DNA of 64,000 bases from Variovorax boronicumulans (GTDB lineage: Bacteria; Pseudomonadota; Gammaproteobacteria; Burkholderiales; Burkholderiaceae_C): contig NZ_VEDO01000004.1 in the NCBI RefSeq assembly GCF_007677875.1, positions 310,001 through 374,000 of the forward strand, written 5' to 3'. Each line of letters begins with the position of its first letter. Position 1 is the stretch's first letter. Positions 16,904 to 26,035 of the stretch are shown piece after piece. Under the pieces are notes generated by a model, which was given only the letters and a program-made list of their open reading frames with translations, had not been told where the DNA came from and ran no database searches. A program made the position numbers and the translations under genes.

Positions 16904-18010
16904 TTGATCTACCTTCCTACTCACGCGACAGTCGATACAGCATGCCTATGGCTCCAGGAGCAGACAGGCGAGGACTGGCCCCTATCGCGCCTGATCGAAT
17001 GCGGGCTGATGCCTTGGTTCTGGCTCGACAAGTCTAAGCACGACCCTGCAGCGCTCTTCGGCGACAAAGACGAGGGTTTTCTGGCGCCGGTCTTGTTTGG
17101 GAGCGACACGCACCGCCTACAGGTGACCGGGACAGAATGCTTGGTCAGTATGACGCGCACCGTGGACGACCAGATCGTGCGGTTCTCGCCACCGGTGGTG
17201 GTTCCCTTAAATGAGCTTCGCTTCTTGCGTGACGATCTGCGCGAGCTTGTCGCCGACACTGTGGGCAAGCAACCCGATGAGCCAGCGTTGACGCCTGGGC
17301 AGACGCTGCTACTTCCTCCCAACACAAGACACGTCGCATTCGCCGAACTTGCTCATCTGATCGCCTTGGCGTTGTGGCCAATGGACGAGTCATCTTCGGA
17401 GGATCTGAAGATGACGTATGGAACGGCCCGCTTGGGCCTTGATTCTGAGCTTGAAAGGGCGGCCAAATCCGGACAGCTCCCGGTTCTGAATCCCTTGACC
17501 CTCGGTCAGCAAACGGTGTTGCACGGCCGCGCCTTGCTGTCGGGTCTGGTGTCGGTCGAGGCCCTGCGCATCTACCTTGAGAACCGCCTGACGGTGATAG
17601 TGGCGGACCCGCCTGGCGGCTCCGCTCGAGCTGCCTCTATTGCTGCCCAGAGCACCACAGCGGCGTTGCCGCTGCCAGCAGGTCCCATTCCGGGGGAGCC
17701 CCGTGCGGTGAACCCTGTTCAGCAAAGCCGACCCGTGCAGACCAGGCCGGTTTTCTCCATGAAGAAGGCAGCGCTGGTCGAGAGGTATCGGGACCGCTGG
17801 CCAACAATTGAGTCAGATCTGAGCGACGCGAGCACCAACGGTCTCGCCGCGGCAAAAGCAGGCAAGCGAGACTGGTGGGAAGCAGTTGCGGTGGAGTGGG
17901 CGAGATCGAGGAGAAAGCTCGCCGCGGAACAGCCGCAGACCACCTCCCTGAGCAGCGCAATGCACAACATGACCTCGCTACCAACGAAGACACATCGAAT
18001 GGGTCGCTAA
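16904..18010 (+). CDS. Hypothetical phage/island protein
   Basis: 368 residues, TTG start at 16904 behind a strong GAGGGGG. Not recognised. Hydrophilic N-terminal two-thirds; a proline/alanine-rich stretch around 240-285; then a basic C-terminal segment (KKAALVERYRDRWPTIESDLSDAS) typical of a small helical DNA-associated domain. It follows the integrase on the same strand by about 95 bases and leads the small DNA-binding genes, so an early regulatory or replication role is possible. Confidence 0.7.
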   Translation: MIYLPTHATVDTACLWLQEQTGEDWPLSRLIECGLMPWFWLDKSKHDPAALFGDKDEGFLAPVLFGSDTHRLQVTGTECLVSMTRTVDDQIVRFSPPVVVPLNELRFLRDDLRELVADTVGKQPDEPALTPGQTLLLPPNTRHVAFAELAHLIALALWPMDESSSEDLKMTYGTARLGLDSELERAAKSGQLPVLNPLTLGQQTVLHGRALLSGLVSVEALRIYLENRLTVIVADPPGGSARAASIAAQSTTAALPLPAGPIPGEPRAVNPVQQSRPVQTRPVFSMKKAALVERYRDRWPTIESDLSDASTNGLAAAKAGKRDWWEAVAVEWARSRRKLAAEQPQTTSLSSAMHNMTSLPTKTHRMGR

Positions 18011-18115
18011 TCTCCGGTCTTTCTCCGGACTTTGTCCGGGACTTCGCCGTTCTGCAGTTGTGCAAAGGATAGGGCTCCATGCATCGGCATTCGTCGGTGC
18101 TTGGAGTAACCCACC

Positions 18116-18361
18116 ATGCAGTCCCTGCACCACAGCGCAGACATCCGCCTCGCTGCACTTGCCTCCCCGGCATTCCCGCCGCTGGAGTCCATCACTCGCC
18201 CTACCGTGGACACGGCTGCGGCGGCGTACTACCTGAACCGCCGGCCGCAGACCCTTCGGGGCTGGGCGTGCAACGAAGACGGCCCCATTCGTCCGATGCG
18301 CCTGAACGGGCGCCTGGCCTGGAAGGTCGCTGACCTCGCCCAACTGCTGGGGGTGGCGTAA
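18116..18361 (+). CDS. Small HTH protein, excisionase/AlpA-like
   Basis: 81 residues. The second half has the winged-helix layout of AlpA/Xis-type proteins: DTAAAAYYLNRRPQTLRGWA followed by a wing and WKVADLAQLLGV. It could be the excisionase partner of the integrase or a transcription activator. It overlaps the next start by one base. Confidence 0.6.
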   Translation: MQSLHHSADIRLAALASPAFPPLESITRPTVDTAAAAYYLNRRPQTLRGWACNEDGPIRPMRLNGRLAWKVADLAQLLGVA

Positions 18362-18639
18362 TGGACGCGGTCAACAACAAGCGTTCGGCCATCGCCGACA
18401 AGAGCACTGCCACCGCGGCGCAACTGCGCCGTGCCCTTGAACTGCTGCGCACCAACCAGCGCCACACCTACGAATTCCGCAAGTTGGGCATCTCGCACCC
18501 CGCGGCGCGCGTCAAGGACTTGATCGCACAGGGCTTCGTCATCACGGCCAGCCGCATCACCACGGTGGACGCGGAAGGTTTTGAGCATAGACGCGTAGCG
18601 CTCTATGAGCTGGTGTCCGAGCCGAAAGGGGGCCTGTGA
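18361..18639 (+). CDS. Small helix-turn-helix domain protein
   Basis: 92 residues. ATAAQLRRALELLRTNQRHT followed by YEFRKLGISHPAARVKDLIAQGF resembles the HTH domain used in phage proteins that read a short helical repeat, with a C-terminal strand pair (ITTVDAEGFEHRRVALYEL). Packed between two overlapping neighbours. A regulator of the early region is likely. Confidence 0.6.
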   Translation: MDAVNNKRSAIADKSTATAAQLRRALELLRTNQRHTYEFRKLGISHPAARVKDLIAQGFVITASRITTVDAEGFEHRRVALYELVSEPKGGL

Positions 18640-18905
18640 TGCACAAGCTGCAAGGCCCGGAAATGGGAGCGCCCGGCGAAGCGGTGGCAGCCGCAACCCA
18701 GGCGCATAAACAAATCACTCAGACCTCTATTCTCGGCGATCCGGCCGAGCGCCTCAAGGCCCTTCTGTTGGAACGCGCGGCGCGTGCAGGCGTCACCGTG
18801 CATGAGTCCTTCGGCGGCTACGTCGTCCGCTGCGGCTCTCTGCGCGAGCTGCCCGATTTGCGAGCGCTGAGCATGTGCCTGTCGTCCATGGGGGTGCACG
18901 CATGA
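18639..18905 (+). CDS. Hypothetical small protein
   Basis: 88 residues from the ATG at 18639 (a GTG one codon upstream is possible). It overlaps both neighbours by a few bases, showing translational coupling. Not recognised; a C-terminal helix pair (LRELPDLRALSMCLSSMGV). Confidence 0.5.
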   Translation: MHKLQGPEMGAPGEAVAAATQAHKQITQTSILGDPAERLKALLLERAARAGVTVHESFGGYVVRCGSLRELPDLRALSMCLSSMGVHA

Positions 18906-19705
18906 CCAGCATCATCATGATCGACGGTCGCGGCGATTCCGTGACGATGACCAGCCTGGAATTGGTGGACTTCATCAACAGCCAGCGTGGTGAGGATGAG
19001 GCTGAACTGCGCCACGATCATTTCATGGTCAAGGTGCCGAAAGTGCTGGGCGAGATGGCTCCCAAATTTTTGGGAACCATCGAGAAGCCCATGCCGAACG
19101 GCGGCAGCCGCGAGTACAGCATCTACAACTTCCCCAAGCGCGAAGCCTGCCTGATGGCAATGAGCTACAGCTACGAGGTGCAGGCCAAGGTGTTCGACCG
19201 CATGACGATGCTGGAGGCGCAGGCCCTGGCATTGAGCCGGTTCAACCTGCCGCAGACCTACGCTGCGGCGATGCGCCTGGCGGCCGACGAGATGGAGAAG
19301 CGCGAAGCCCTGCAGGCGCAGTTGACCCTGGTGGCCCCGAAGATCGCAGCACACGACCGCATCGCTGATGCCGAGGGATCGGTCTCGATCCGCGAGGCTG
19401 CCAACACCCTGCGCGTGCCCGAACGCAAGTTCGTGCTGTGGCTGCAGCAGAATGACTGGTGCTATCGCCGCGCCGGTCACAAGTCCCTGTTGGGCTACGC
19501 CGAAAAGGTTAAGGCCGGCTACCTGTACCTCAAGCAGACGCCCGTGACGGACATGAACACCGGCCAGGAGCGCCTGCGTGAGCAAGTGCGCATTACGCCG
19601 TTGGGCTTGACCGTCTTGGCGAAGCGGCTGGCCGCAGGTTTGGCGCCTCCGGGGCAACACCCCGCGGCCGGTCTGGGCATGGGCGCGACCCATGAACGGG
19701 CGTAA
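18902..19705 (+). CDS. Phage antirepressor: Rha-like N-terminus and KilAC C-terminus
   Basis: 267 residues, ATG at 18902 overlapping the previous stop. The N-terminal ~110 residues resemble a Rha domain (DSVTMTSLELVDFINSQRG, EYSIYNFPKREACLMAMSYS, VFDRMTMLEAQ). The C-terminal ~120 residues are a KilAC domain (GSVSIREAANTLRVPERKFV, RITPLGLTVLAKRL). Phage proteins with this pairing relieve repression or control host range. It overlaps the following putative replication gene. Confidence 0.85.
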   Translation: MTSIIMIDGRGDSVTMTSLELVDFINSQRGEDEAELRHDHFMVKVPKVLGEMAPKFLGTIEKPMPNGGSREYSIYNFPKREACLMAMSYSYEVQAKVFDRMTMLEAQALALSRFNLPQTYAAAMRLAADEMEKREALQAQLTLVAPKIAAHDRIADAEGSVSIREAANTLRVPERKFVLWLQQNDWCYRRAGHKSLLGYAEKVKAGYLYLKQTPVTDMNTGQERLREQVRITPLGLTVLAKRLAAGLAPPGQHPAAGLGMGATHERA

Positions 19706-20309
19706 CGGCGGCAGGAGCGCGGTCGCTGCGCACGTCCGGATCAACTTGGAAATGCTGAACAGCCCGGCGTTCATCGCGCTGGACTGGTCGGCTCGGGCCT
19801 TGTTTCTTGACCTGCGCAGCCGCCTGCGAAGTGGCAACAACGGCGACATAAATGCCGCCTTGTCCGAGCTGGTGCACCGTGGCTGGAAAAGCTCCACGAC
19901 GCTGGCCAAGGGACTGCGACAGCTGGAGGCGGTGGGTCTGATCCGCAAGACACGCAAGACCATCGGCGTGGAGCACGGTTCTAAGCTCTGCAACCTCTAC
20001 CGGTTCACCGACATGGAGGTGTTCGCTCGCCCCGCGCTCGGCATTGAGGCATGCAGGCCCAGCTACGAGTACCGCGCCTTCAAGTCGCTGACCGAAGCAC
20101 GTCGCGCCGTCGCTGCTGCTGTGCCGCCGCAGAAGAAAAAGGGCGCTGCAGATTCTGCAGTCGCACGCTCCAGAAACTGCAGCGTCACCCCGTCCAGCGC
20201 TGCAGATTCTGCAGTTACGCCCTTGCCGACGACTGCAGATTCTGCAGCGTCAAAAGTTGTGCAGATCGTCCGCAAAGCCAATAGCCATGCGGGTTTCGCC
20301 GAGGCATGA
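19692..20309 (+). CDS. Putative phage replication initiator with iteron-encoded tail
   Basis: 205 residues. The N-terminal ~110 residues look like a winged-helix replication domain (RINLEMLNSPAFIALDWSAR, HRGWKSSTTLAKGLRQLEAVG, then RKTRKTIG). The C-terminal third is low-complexity with repeated ADSAV-type units because its DNA consists of palindromic CTGCAGATTCTGCAG copies. A phage initiator with its origin inside its own gene is the lambda O arrangement. A similar layout recurs at 45264-45872. The function is inferred; there is no helicase-loader neighbour. Confidence 0.6.
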   Translation: MNGRNGGRSAVAAHVRINLEMLNSPAFIALDWSARALFLDLRSRLRSGNNGDINAALSELVHRGWKSSTTLAKGLRQLEAVGLIRKTRKTIGVEHGSKLCNLYRFTDMEVFARPALGIEACRPSYEYRAFKSLTEARRAVAAAVPPQKKKGAADSAVARSRNCSVTPSSAADSAVTPLPTTADSAASKVVQIVRKANSHAGFAEA

Positions 20310-20350
20310 GCAAGAACGCCCAACCTCAGAAACGACTGCAGATTCTGCAC
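20146..20350. repeat. Iteron set A: palindromic CTGCAGATTCTGCAG repeats
   Basis: Copies at 20146-20160, 20200-20214, 20233-20247 (perfect) and 20336-20350 (last base differs), plus a degenerate one at 20168-20182 (CTCCAGAAACTGCAG). Start-to-start steps are 22, 32, 33 and 103 bases, close to whole helical turns. Weaker relatives GCAGATGCTGC and GCAGATCCTGC lie at 20921-20931 and 20937-20947. They look like initiator-binding iterons of an origin. Confidence 0.7.
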
Positions 20351-20386
20351 ACCTTACGTAAGTACCAGTCCCTGGAGAGTTTTCAA

Positions 20387-21007
20387 ATGACCGACATCAC
20401 CGACAACATCCCCGGCCTGAAGATCGAGGCCAACGAAGACGGCACGCTGACCCTGGAACAAGACTGGCTCGGCAACGTGGATCGGGTGGCCATCCACCCG
20501 ATCCACGTCCGCCATCTCGCCGAACGCCTGGGCATGGTCCGCGAGGTGTCCGCGTCCGATGCGGAACTGCTGCGGACAGAGCGCGAACAGGTCGCATCGC
20601 TTCGCCAGGAGAACGACCGGCTGAAGCGTCAACATCTGCGGCTGCGCGAGCACATGTTGAGTTTGCAATTCGACTTCGCCGAGCACGCGGACCACCGGCA
20701 TGCGGATCTCACAACAGAGATGTGGCGCATCAATGCCGTCGTGGACTTGATGGACCTCGTTTGCTCTGATTTCGCCGACGACTACACCGCCCACGTGCCA
20801 AGCGAGAACCCACAAGTAACCCAGGCGGAACCCAGCGGTTTCCGTGCAAGGCCTGAAACAGATCCGAAATTGGGTGCCTTTGAAACAACCCCGATATTGG
20901 GGGTGTTGGGCACCGCCCCCGCAGATGCTGCGGGGCGCAGATCCTGCACCCCGCAGGAGATGCACCCCCACCCCCGCACCCCTACGCAACTTCAGCTGGA
21001 GGGCTGA
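20387..21007 (+). CDS. Hypothetical coiled-coil phage protein
   Basis: 206 residues from the ATG at 20387, chosen over an upstream in-frame ATG at 20306 because GGAG precedes it and the upstream part runs over the last iteron. The middle (about 55-90) is a heptad-rich coiled coil (LLRTEREQVASLRQENDRL). The C-terminus is proline-rich. Not recognised. Confidence 0.6.
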   Translation: MTDITDNIPGLKIEANEDGTLTLEQDWLGNVDRVAIHPIHVRHLAERLGMVREVSASDAELLRTEREQVASLRQENDRLKRQHLRLREHMLSLQFDFAEHADHRHADLTTEMWRINAVVDLMDLVCSDFADDYTAHVPSENPQVTQAEPSGFRARPETDPKLGAFETTPILGVLGTAPADAAGRRSCTPQEMHPHPRTPTQLQLEG

Positions 21008-21009
21008 TC

Positions 21010-21618
21010 TTGAGCATCCGCATCCCCGCCGACTATCTGACTCTGCATGAAGTTCGCGAGCGCTGGAAGCTGCCGGCCGACTCGCTGGACGTGCACCGCG
21101 CAATACTCAAAGGCATCCTGCGCCCTTCGGTGTTCGTGATGGCCGACCTGGTCGTGGCGCACAGCCCGCTGCAGGCCTACAGCCACTCCGGCGAGCGCCA
21201 CAGCGTGCGCGGCTTCTGCTACGTCCAGGGGCTGCAGCAGACCGGCACGTTCGACTGCGCGGTGCCTGCTGTCTCGTACGCCGCAGATCCCCAGAGCGGT
21301 GGCGCGCTCTACCTGCTGGACCGGCCGCTGACCATGGAAGACCTGTTCGCACAGGCTGTCGTGATGCTGGAGGACGTGGTGGCGGCCGAAACCATGTTGA
21401 TGCCCGAGGACTTGACCACGAAGGAATACAACAGCGTCCTGAAGCTGGTCACCATCGCGGCGGCAGACGGGTACGGGTACAGCCCGAACGCGCGCAGCTC
21501 GGTGCCCTCGGAGTTGTGCGAGGCTGGCACCAAGCTCGGCATCGACATCAGCGAGAACACCGTGCGCAAGATCCTGCGCCAGGCCTTCGACCAGTTCGCG
21601 CCGCAGGTGGTCTCGTAG
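21010..21618 (+). CDS. Hypothetical protein with C-terminal HTH-like helices
   Basis: 202 residues, TTG start behind GGAGGG. Not recognised. The C-terminal KLGIDISENTVRKILRQAF has the shape of a recognition helix, and the overall form is seen in regulators carried by mobile elements. Same strand and close spacing as the early genes. Confidence 0.6.
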   Translation: MSIRIPADYLTLHEVRERWKLPADSLDVHRAILKGILRPSVFVMADLVVAHSPLQAYSHSGERHSVRGFCYVQGLQQTGTFDCAVPAVSYAADPQSGGALYLLDRPLTMEDLFAQAVVMLEDVVAAETMLMPEDLTTKEYNSVLKLVTIAAADGYGYSPNARSSVPSELCEAGTKLGIDISENTVRKILRQAFDQFAPQVVS

Positions 21619-21668
21619 CGCGAAGCTCAATTGAGGAAGGCAAAACTCAATTGAGCCACGAGAAGGGC

Positions 21669-22130
21669 ATGAACATCGATCATGCCCCCATGCTCTGCGA
21701 CGACCAGATCCACACACCGTCCGCCATCTCGCTCGCTACCACGGCCAGTGATGTGCGGTCGGTCTCCATCAACTTGCCTGCGCACCGCACCTGGCTCGCG
21801 CCGCTGCTCGAGTCGGTCAACACCCAGGCCATCGAGGCCTCCCCGGTCAAGGTAGGTGCCATGGTCACGATCTGGGGCGGCGTCGCTGGCCAGGAAGACC
21901 AGCCAGAGCATGCGCCTTACGTCGCGCACATGTGCCGGGTGGTGAGCGAACAGCTGCCCTGGCTTCTGCCCCTGCTCGATGCAGCCTGCGCGCTGATCGC
22001 GGTGTCGCCCGGCAGCTTCACGTTCATGGTTCGCAGCCGCATGGGCGAGACCTTCGATGTGCCCGAGCTGGTGCCGTTCACCCACCTGCTGCCGTGGGCT
22101 ACGGCCGAAGATCTCGAAAGGATGAACTGA
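21669..22130 (+). CDS. Hypothetical phage protein
   Basis: 153 residues from the ATG at 21669 (AGAAGGG just upstream). Not recognised. A hydrophobic stretch, EQLPWLLPLLDAACALIAVS, lies near residues 100-120. It overlaps the start of the next gene (TGATG), so it is coupled to the virion-type genes. Confidence 0.55.
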   Translation: MNIDHAPMLCDDQIHTPSAISLATTASDVRSVSINLPAHRTWLAPLLESVNTQAIEASPVKVGAMVTIWGGVAGQEDQPEHAPYVAHMCRVVSEQLPWLLPLLDAACALIAVSPGSFTFMVRSRMGETFDVPELVPFTHLLPWATAEDLERMN

Positions 22131-23641
22131 TGAGCCTGTGGGACTTCTTCGGCAACGGCCCGGACGATCCGCGCTCTGGCCAGATCCTCGGCCTCGCGCA
22201 GGGCCTGCTGTCCGCACCTGGTGGCCGCGGGCTGGCGGCTGGCATCGAGGGCATGCAGCGCGCACGCGACTATGACACGCGCCGCCAGGTGCAGCAAGCG
22301 CAGATGGCGGGCATGGGTCTCGCAAACGAGCGGTCGCAGCTGGAACTGACCGGCATGCGCGACGCCATCGCGCGGTCAAAGAACATCCGCAACCAGCTTG
22401 CGGCGCTCGATGCTCCGCAGCTTGCCGGCCAGTCCGCCGGCCCATCCGCGGCCCCGAGCGCACCACCTGCAATCGGTGGGATGACCGCGCCGACATTCGG
22501 CGCGCAGCCCGGCCAAGCTCCGATGATCGGTCAAGCCGACCCGCAAGCGGCTGCCCGCAGCAACCTCACGCGCGACATGACCAACCGGCTCGTGCAGCAA
22601 GCCCAGGTCTACGCGCGCAATGGCGACTACGAAACCGCCAACAAGTTGTACGAGAACGCCGCCAAGTGGCTGCCCGAGGTGCACAAGATGGAGGTTGGCA
22701 TGCAGGACGGGCAGGCCGTCAACGTCGTGACCTACAAGGACGGCAGCCAGCAGGTCAGCCCCTTTGCCCCTGCCCCGAAGACGCACTACCTGGACACGGG
22801 CGGTTCGGTGCTGCCCATCGACGAGTACACCGGCCAGCAGCGCGGCGCGGCGTTCCAGAAGTCCATGACGCCTGGCGAGCGCGCATCTAACTCGGTAGCG
22901 CTCGGGAACCTGCAGGTGTCTCGCGACCGCCTGGCGCTGGATCGCGAGATGCCCCAATACATGCAAACCGAGCAGGGCATCGTCGCGCTCCCCAAACGAC
23001 CCGGCGCCGGTCCGATCACCGCACAGACCGTTGCCGGCCCGGACGGCGAGCCGCTCACCGCTCCGCTGAAGCAGATCCCGAACAGCGCAAACACCGCCAT
23101 CCAGACCAACCTGCAGAACCTGAATCGCGCGCGCACGGCACTGTCGTTGATCCGGGGCGACAACGTCGGCACATCTGCAGGCGACCAGAACGCAACGGGT
23201 TGGAAGGGCTTCCTCCCTGGCACGGTCCTGAACCGCATGGACCCTGCCGGCGTGGACACCCGCGCTGCTATCGCGGACCTCGGCAGCCTGGTGATTCATG
23301 ACCGCTCTGGCGCTGCCGTGACAGCCGCAGAGTTTCCGCGCCTGGCCCCGTTCATCCCGTCGCCGACCGACGACCGCGCGACCGCAGAGAAGAAGCTGCA
23401 GCGTTTCGTCCAAGTCTACGAGCAGGAGGTTGCGGGCATGCGCGAGATGTACAGCCGGGACCAGGGCTACAGGCCCAGCCCGGCGCTGGAGCGCGGCAGC
23501 GCGCCACAACCGTCCGCAGTCGGCGCACTTCCACTGCCGCCCAGCCCCACGGCAAAGAGTCTGCAGCGCGGGCAGGCCTACCGGCTCCCGAATGGCGAAA
23601 CGGCTGTGTGGGATGGCTTCAATTTCAAGGGGCAGCGCTGA
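22130..23641 (+). CDS. Putative phage internal virion protein
   Basis: 503 residues, ATG overlapping the previous stop. The start MSLWDFFGNGPDDPRSGQIL, the alanine/glutamine-rich coiled region (about 40-110) and a proline/alanine linker are typical of podophage internal or DNA-ejection proteins. No catalytic motif is seen. It ends in TGATG, overlapping the 734-residue gene, the usual pairing for such proteins. Confidence 0.55.
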   Translation: MSLWDFFGNGPDDPRSGQILGLAQGLLSAPGGRGLAAGIEGMQRARDYDTRRQVQQAQMAGMGLANERSQLELTGMRDAIARSKNIRNQLAALDAPQLAGQSAGPSAAPSAPPAIGGMTAPTFGAQPGQAPMIGQADPQAAARSNLTRDMTNRLVQQAQVYARNGDYETANKLYENAAKWLPEVHKMEVGMQDGQAVNVVTYKDGSQQVSPFAPAPKTHYLDTGGSVLPIDEYTGQQRGAAFQKSMTPGERASNSVALGNLQVSRDRLALDREMPQYMQTEQGIVALPKRPGAGPITAQTVAGPDGEPLTAPLKQIPNSANTAIQTNLQNLNRARTALSLIRGDNVGTSAGDQNATGWKGFLPGTVLNRMDPAGVDTRAAIADLGSLVIHDRSGAAVTAAEFPRLAPFIPSPTDDRATAEKKLQRFVQVYEQEVAGMREMYSRDQGYRPSPALERGSAPQPSAVGALPLPPSPTAKSLQRGQAYRLPNGETAVWDGFNFKGQR

Positions 23642-25845
23642 TGGCGACCTACTCCCTCGACGACGTGCAGCGCATGGGCGCTGGCGACAGCACCAAGACC
23701 TACAGCCTGCAGGACGTGCAGGCAATGGGCAACAGCAAGCCGGCAGAGCCTCGCCGCCCTGTGCAGGTGCCCGGCATTCCCGGCGCTATGTTCAACACCG
23801 CGCTGGCCCTCATGCAGCCCGAAGGACGGGCAGAGATGGGGCGCGCTGCGCTTGGTGGTGTTCGTGGAGCCGCGGACATCGGCAACACCTTGCTGCGCGG
23901 CGGTGCGTGGCTGGCTGACAAGGTGTCCCCGGGCATGGCGGAGGCGGACCGCGAGCGTCGCCAGTCGCTGGATCAGTTCTTCAACGAGCGCGTCGCGCCG
24001 AACGACTCGGCGTTTCTTATTGGCCGGGTGGCTGGGAACATTGCCGGCACAGCGGGCGTTGGCCCCGCCCTCGTCGCTCCGCTACGCGGCGCAGCCTTGT
24101 CGCCATCGGGCGCGGCGGTGGTCAATGCGGTGCGGTCTGGCGGGATGACGACCGGTACGCCGGCACTTGGCCGCGCTGCGGACCTCGGCATTCGTACCGC
24201 AGGCGGTGTCCTGACCGGAGGTGCTTCTGCTGCCCTGGTTGACCCTGAAAGCGCAGGAACCGGCGCGTTGATCGGTGGAATGCTGCCTGGCGGGTTGCAG
24301 GCTGGAGGCAAGGTGGCGTCCGCCGCCGGCCGGCAGTTGCGCAACCTGCGCGCTCCTGCTGATGCACGCATGGCCCGGGAGGTCGCTGCGATGGCCGGGG
24401 CCGATGCCGCCAGCCTGGACGAGCTGGCGATGGTGCGCGATGCCCTGCGCCCGCAAGGCCCGAGCTTGATCCCCGGCGCGCGGCCAACCGTTCCACAGCT
24501 GCTGCAGACACCCGAGTTGAGTCAAATGCAACGCAGCGTCAAAGCCGTTGCCCCCGCCACCCTGGCGAACCAGGAGGCGGCCCAGAACGTCGCGCGGCTG
24601 GAAACGCTCAACCGGGTTGCCCCGGTCACCGGGACGGTGCAACAGGCCGCGCAAGACGCCGGCAATGCCATCGCGGACTGGGCGGGCCCCGCTCGTGTTC
24701 GTGCCGGCCAGCGCGTGAACCAGTTGTTCGAAGCCGTTGACCCGTTCGACGAAACGCGCTTCATGGTCCCTGTGGACGCCATGCGCGACACGCAGGCCCG
24801 ATTCCTGGGGCCCGGCACCTTCGGCAGCGGACGTAGCGCCCGGACTGCCCTGGAAACGGCCGAAGCCATCGGCACCACTCCCGTTCCGCCGGGCGGCAGT
24901 CTTGCTGCCGATGCGGAGCGTATAGCGAGACCGGTCCCGTTTCGTGAGATCCAGAACCTTCGCTCCTCCATCGGCGAAGCGGCGCAGGCGGCAGAGGCCA
25001 AGGGCTTCGCCCGGGAAGCCGCCGCGCTGAACGGAATGAAGCGCGAGATCGACAACCGCGTTGCAGCGGTCAGCCGCGGAGAGGGTATGCCAGGCGAGGT
25101 GTTCCAACCGGACACGGTGGCTGCATGGCAGCAGGCTCTCGACGCGCACCAGCTCAAGAAGCTGCAGTTCGACACTGGGCCGCAGCGTTTCATGTTCCGC
25201 ATGGGCGGAGATGGCCAGGCATCGATCCAGGGCGCCGAGATCCCTGGAAAATTCTTTAACGCCGCGCGTTCCCAGGTCGAGGATGCGCAGGCCTTCCAGC
25301 GCCTGGTGGGTGACAACCCTGGCCTGCTGGACGACCTGCGCCGTTACGCCGTGACGGATGCGGCCGGCCAGGTGGACCGCCTGGGCAACCTCACCAGTGC
25401 GAAGTTCAACAAGTGGCTCGACGCGCGCAGTGGTGCGACGGGCGTGATCTTTGACGAGCAGCAGCGCGCCATTCTGAAGGCAGTGGCTGACGACCTGCGC
25501 CGCGCAGACCGAGCTGAAAGCCTCGGCCGTTCCACTGGCTCGGACACGGCACAGAAGGCGGCCGGAATGCTGCGCCTGGGGCTGCTCGACAGCCCTGGGA
25601 CGAGCTACGCCGCGGGGAAAGTACCCGGTGGTACGGCGATGCTGGACTTCCTGCGCGGGCAGGTCCGAACCTCGCGCGCTGATCGCCTGTCGGGGCTGCT
25701 GGTCGATCCGGAGCGCACCGCAGGTTTGCTGGACAGCTTCATCGCCGCCAACCGACCTTCCCCAACGCAGGGACTGCTCAGCGAGGCAGTCGATCCACTT
25801 CTGTTCCCGACCGCTCCGGTGCTTTTGTCTGGGAGAGATCGTTGA
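23641..25845 (+). CDS. Putative phage DNA-ejection/internal virion protein
   Basis: 734 residues. It opens with two YSLxDVQxMG repeats (residues 4-13 and 20-30), has a glycine/alanine-rich membrane-active stretch (about 120-230, GNIAGTAGVGPALVAPLRGA), and then a long alpha-helical body. This composition fits the large ejection proteins of short-tailed phages, which form a channel during DNA entry. Its function is inferred from style and from its partner upstream. Confidence 0.55.
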   Translation: MATYSLDDVQRMGAGDSTKTYSLQDVQAMGNSKPAEPRRPVQVPGIPGAMFNTALALMQPEGRAEMGRAALGGVRGAADIGNTLLRGGAWLADKVSPGMAEADRERRQSLDQFFNERVAPNDSAFLIGRVAGNIAGTAGVGPALVAPLRGAALSPSGAAVVNAVRSGGMTTGTPALGRAADLGIRTAGGVLTGGASAALVDPESAGTGALIGGMLPGGLQAGGKVASAAGRQLRNLRAPADARMAREVAAMAGADAASLDELAMVRDALRPQGPSLIPGARPTVPQLLQTPELSQMQRSVKAVAPATLANQEAAQNVARLETLNRVAPVTGTVQQAAQDAGNAIADWAGPARVRAGQRVNQLFEAVDPFDETRFMVPVDAMRDTQARFLGPGTFGSGRSARTALETAEAIGTTPVPPGGSLAADAERIARPVPFREIQNLRSSIGEAAQAAEAKGFAREAAALNGMKREIDNRVAAVSRGEGMPGEVFQPDTVAAWQQALDAHQLKKLQFDTGPQRFMFRMGGDGQASIQGAEIPGKFFNAARSQVEDAQAFQRLVGDNPGLLDDLRRYAVTDAAGQVDRLGNLTSAKFNKWLDARSGATGVIFDEQQRAILKAVADDLRRADRAESLGRSTGSDTAQKAAGMLRLGLLDSPGTSYAAGKVPGGTAMLDFLRGQVRTSRADRLSGLLVDPERTAGLLDSFIAANRPSPTQGLLSEAVDPLLFPTAPVLLSGRDR

Positions 25846-25978
25846 TCTTCAGATCATCCCCAAGGTCGCGCCCCGTCATGAACGCGTACACGAAGCAGCC
25901 GAAGGCCCAGATGCCCACGAGGGCCAGAGCCTTCCAAACCATCCATGCGGTATGCGGGGTCCATTCCATGGCCGGCAT
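25778..25978 (-). CDS. Small single-span membrane protein (antisense to neighbours)
   Basis: 66 residues from the ATG at 25978. One hydrophobic helix (MVWKALALVGIWAFGCFVYA) is followed by a polar tail. It lies on the opposite strand in the gap between two phage genes and overlaps the end of the 734-residue gene by 68 bases. A holin-like or moron gene is possible; the ribosome site is weak. Confidence 0.35.
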   Translation of the reverse strand: MPAMEWTPHTAWMVWKALALVGIWAFGCFVYAFMTGRDLGDDLKINDLSQTKAPERSGTEVDRLPR

Positions 25979-26035
25979 TGTCACTGGATGTCCAGACAGC
26001 TGCAAGCATGTCCATCCGCATTCCGAGGGAGGCTT

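Noticed and set aside
18116-18639. Toxin-antitoxin pair
   Set aside because: The two small overlapping genes both look DNA-binding; no toxin fold is visible.
20146-20350. CRISPR array from the spaced repeats
   Set aside because: Repeats are 15-bp palindromes with irregular short spacing inside a coding region and no cas genes nearby.
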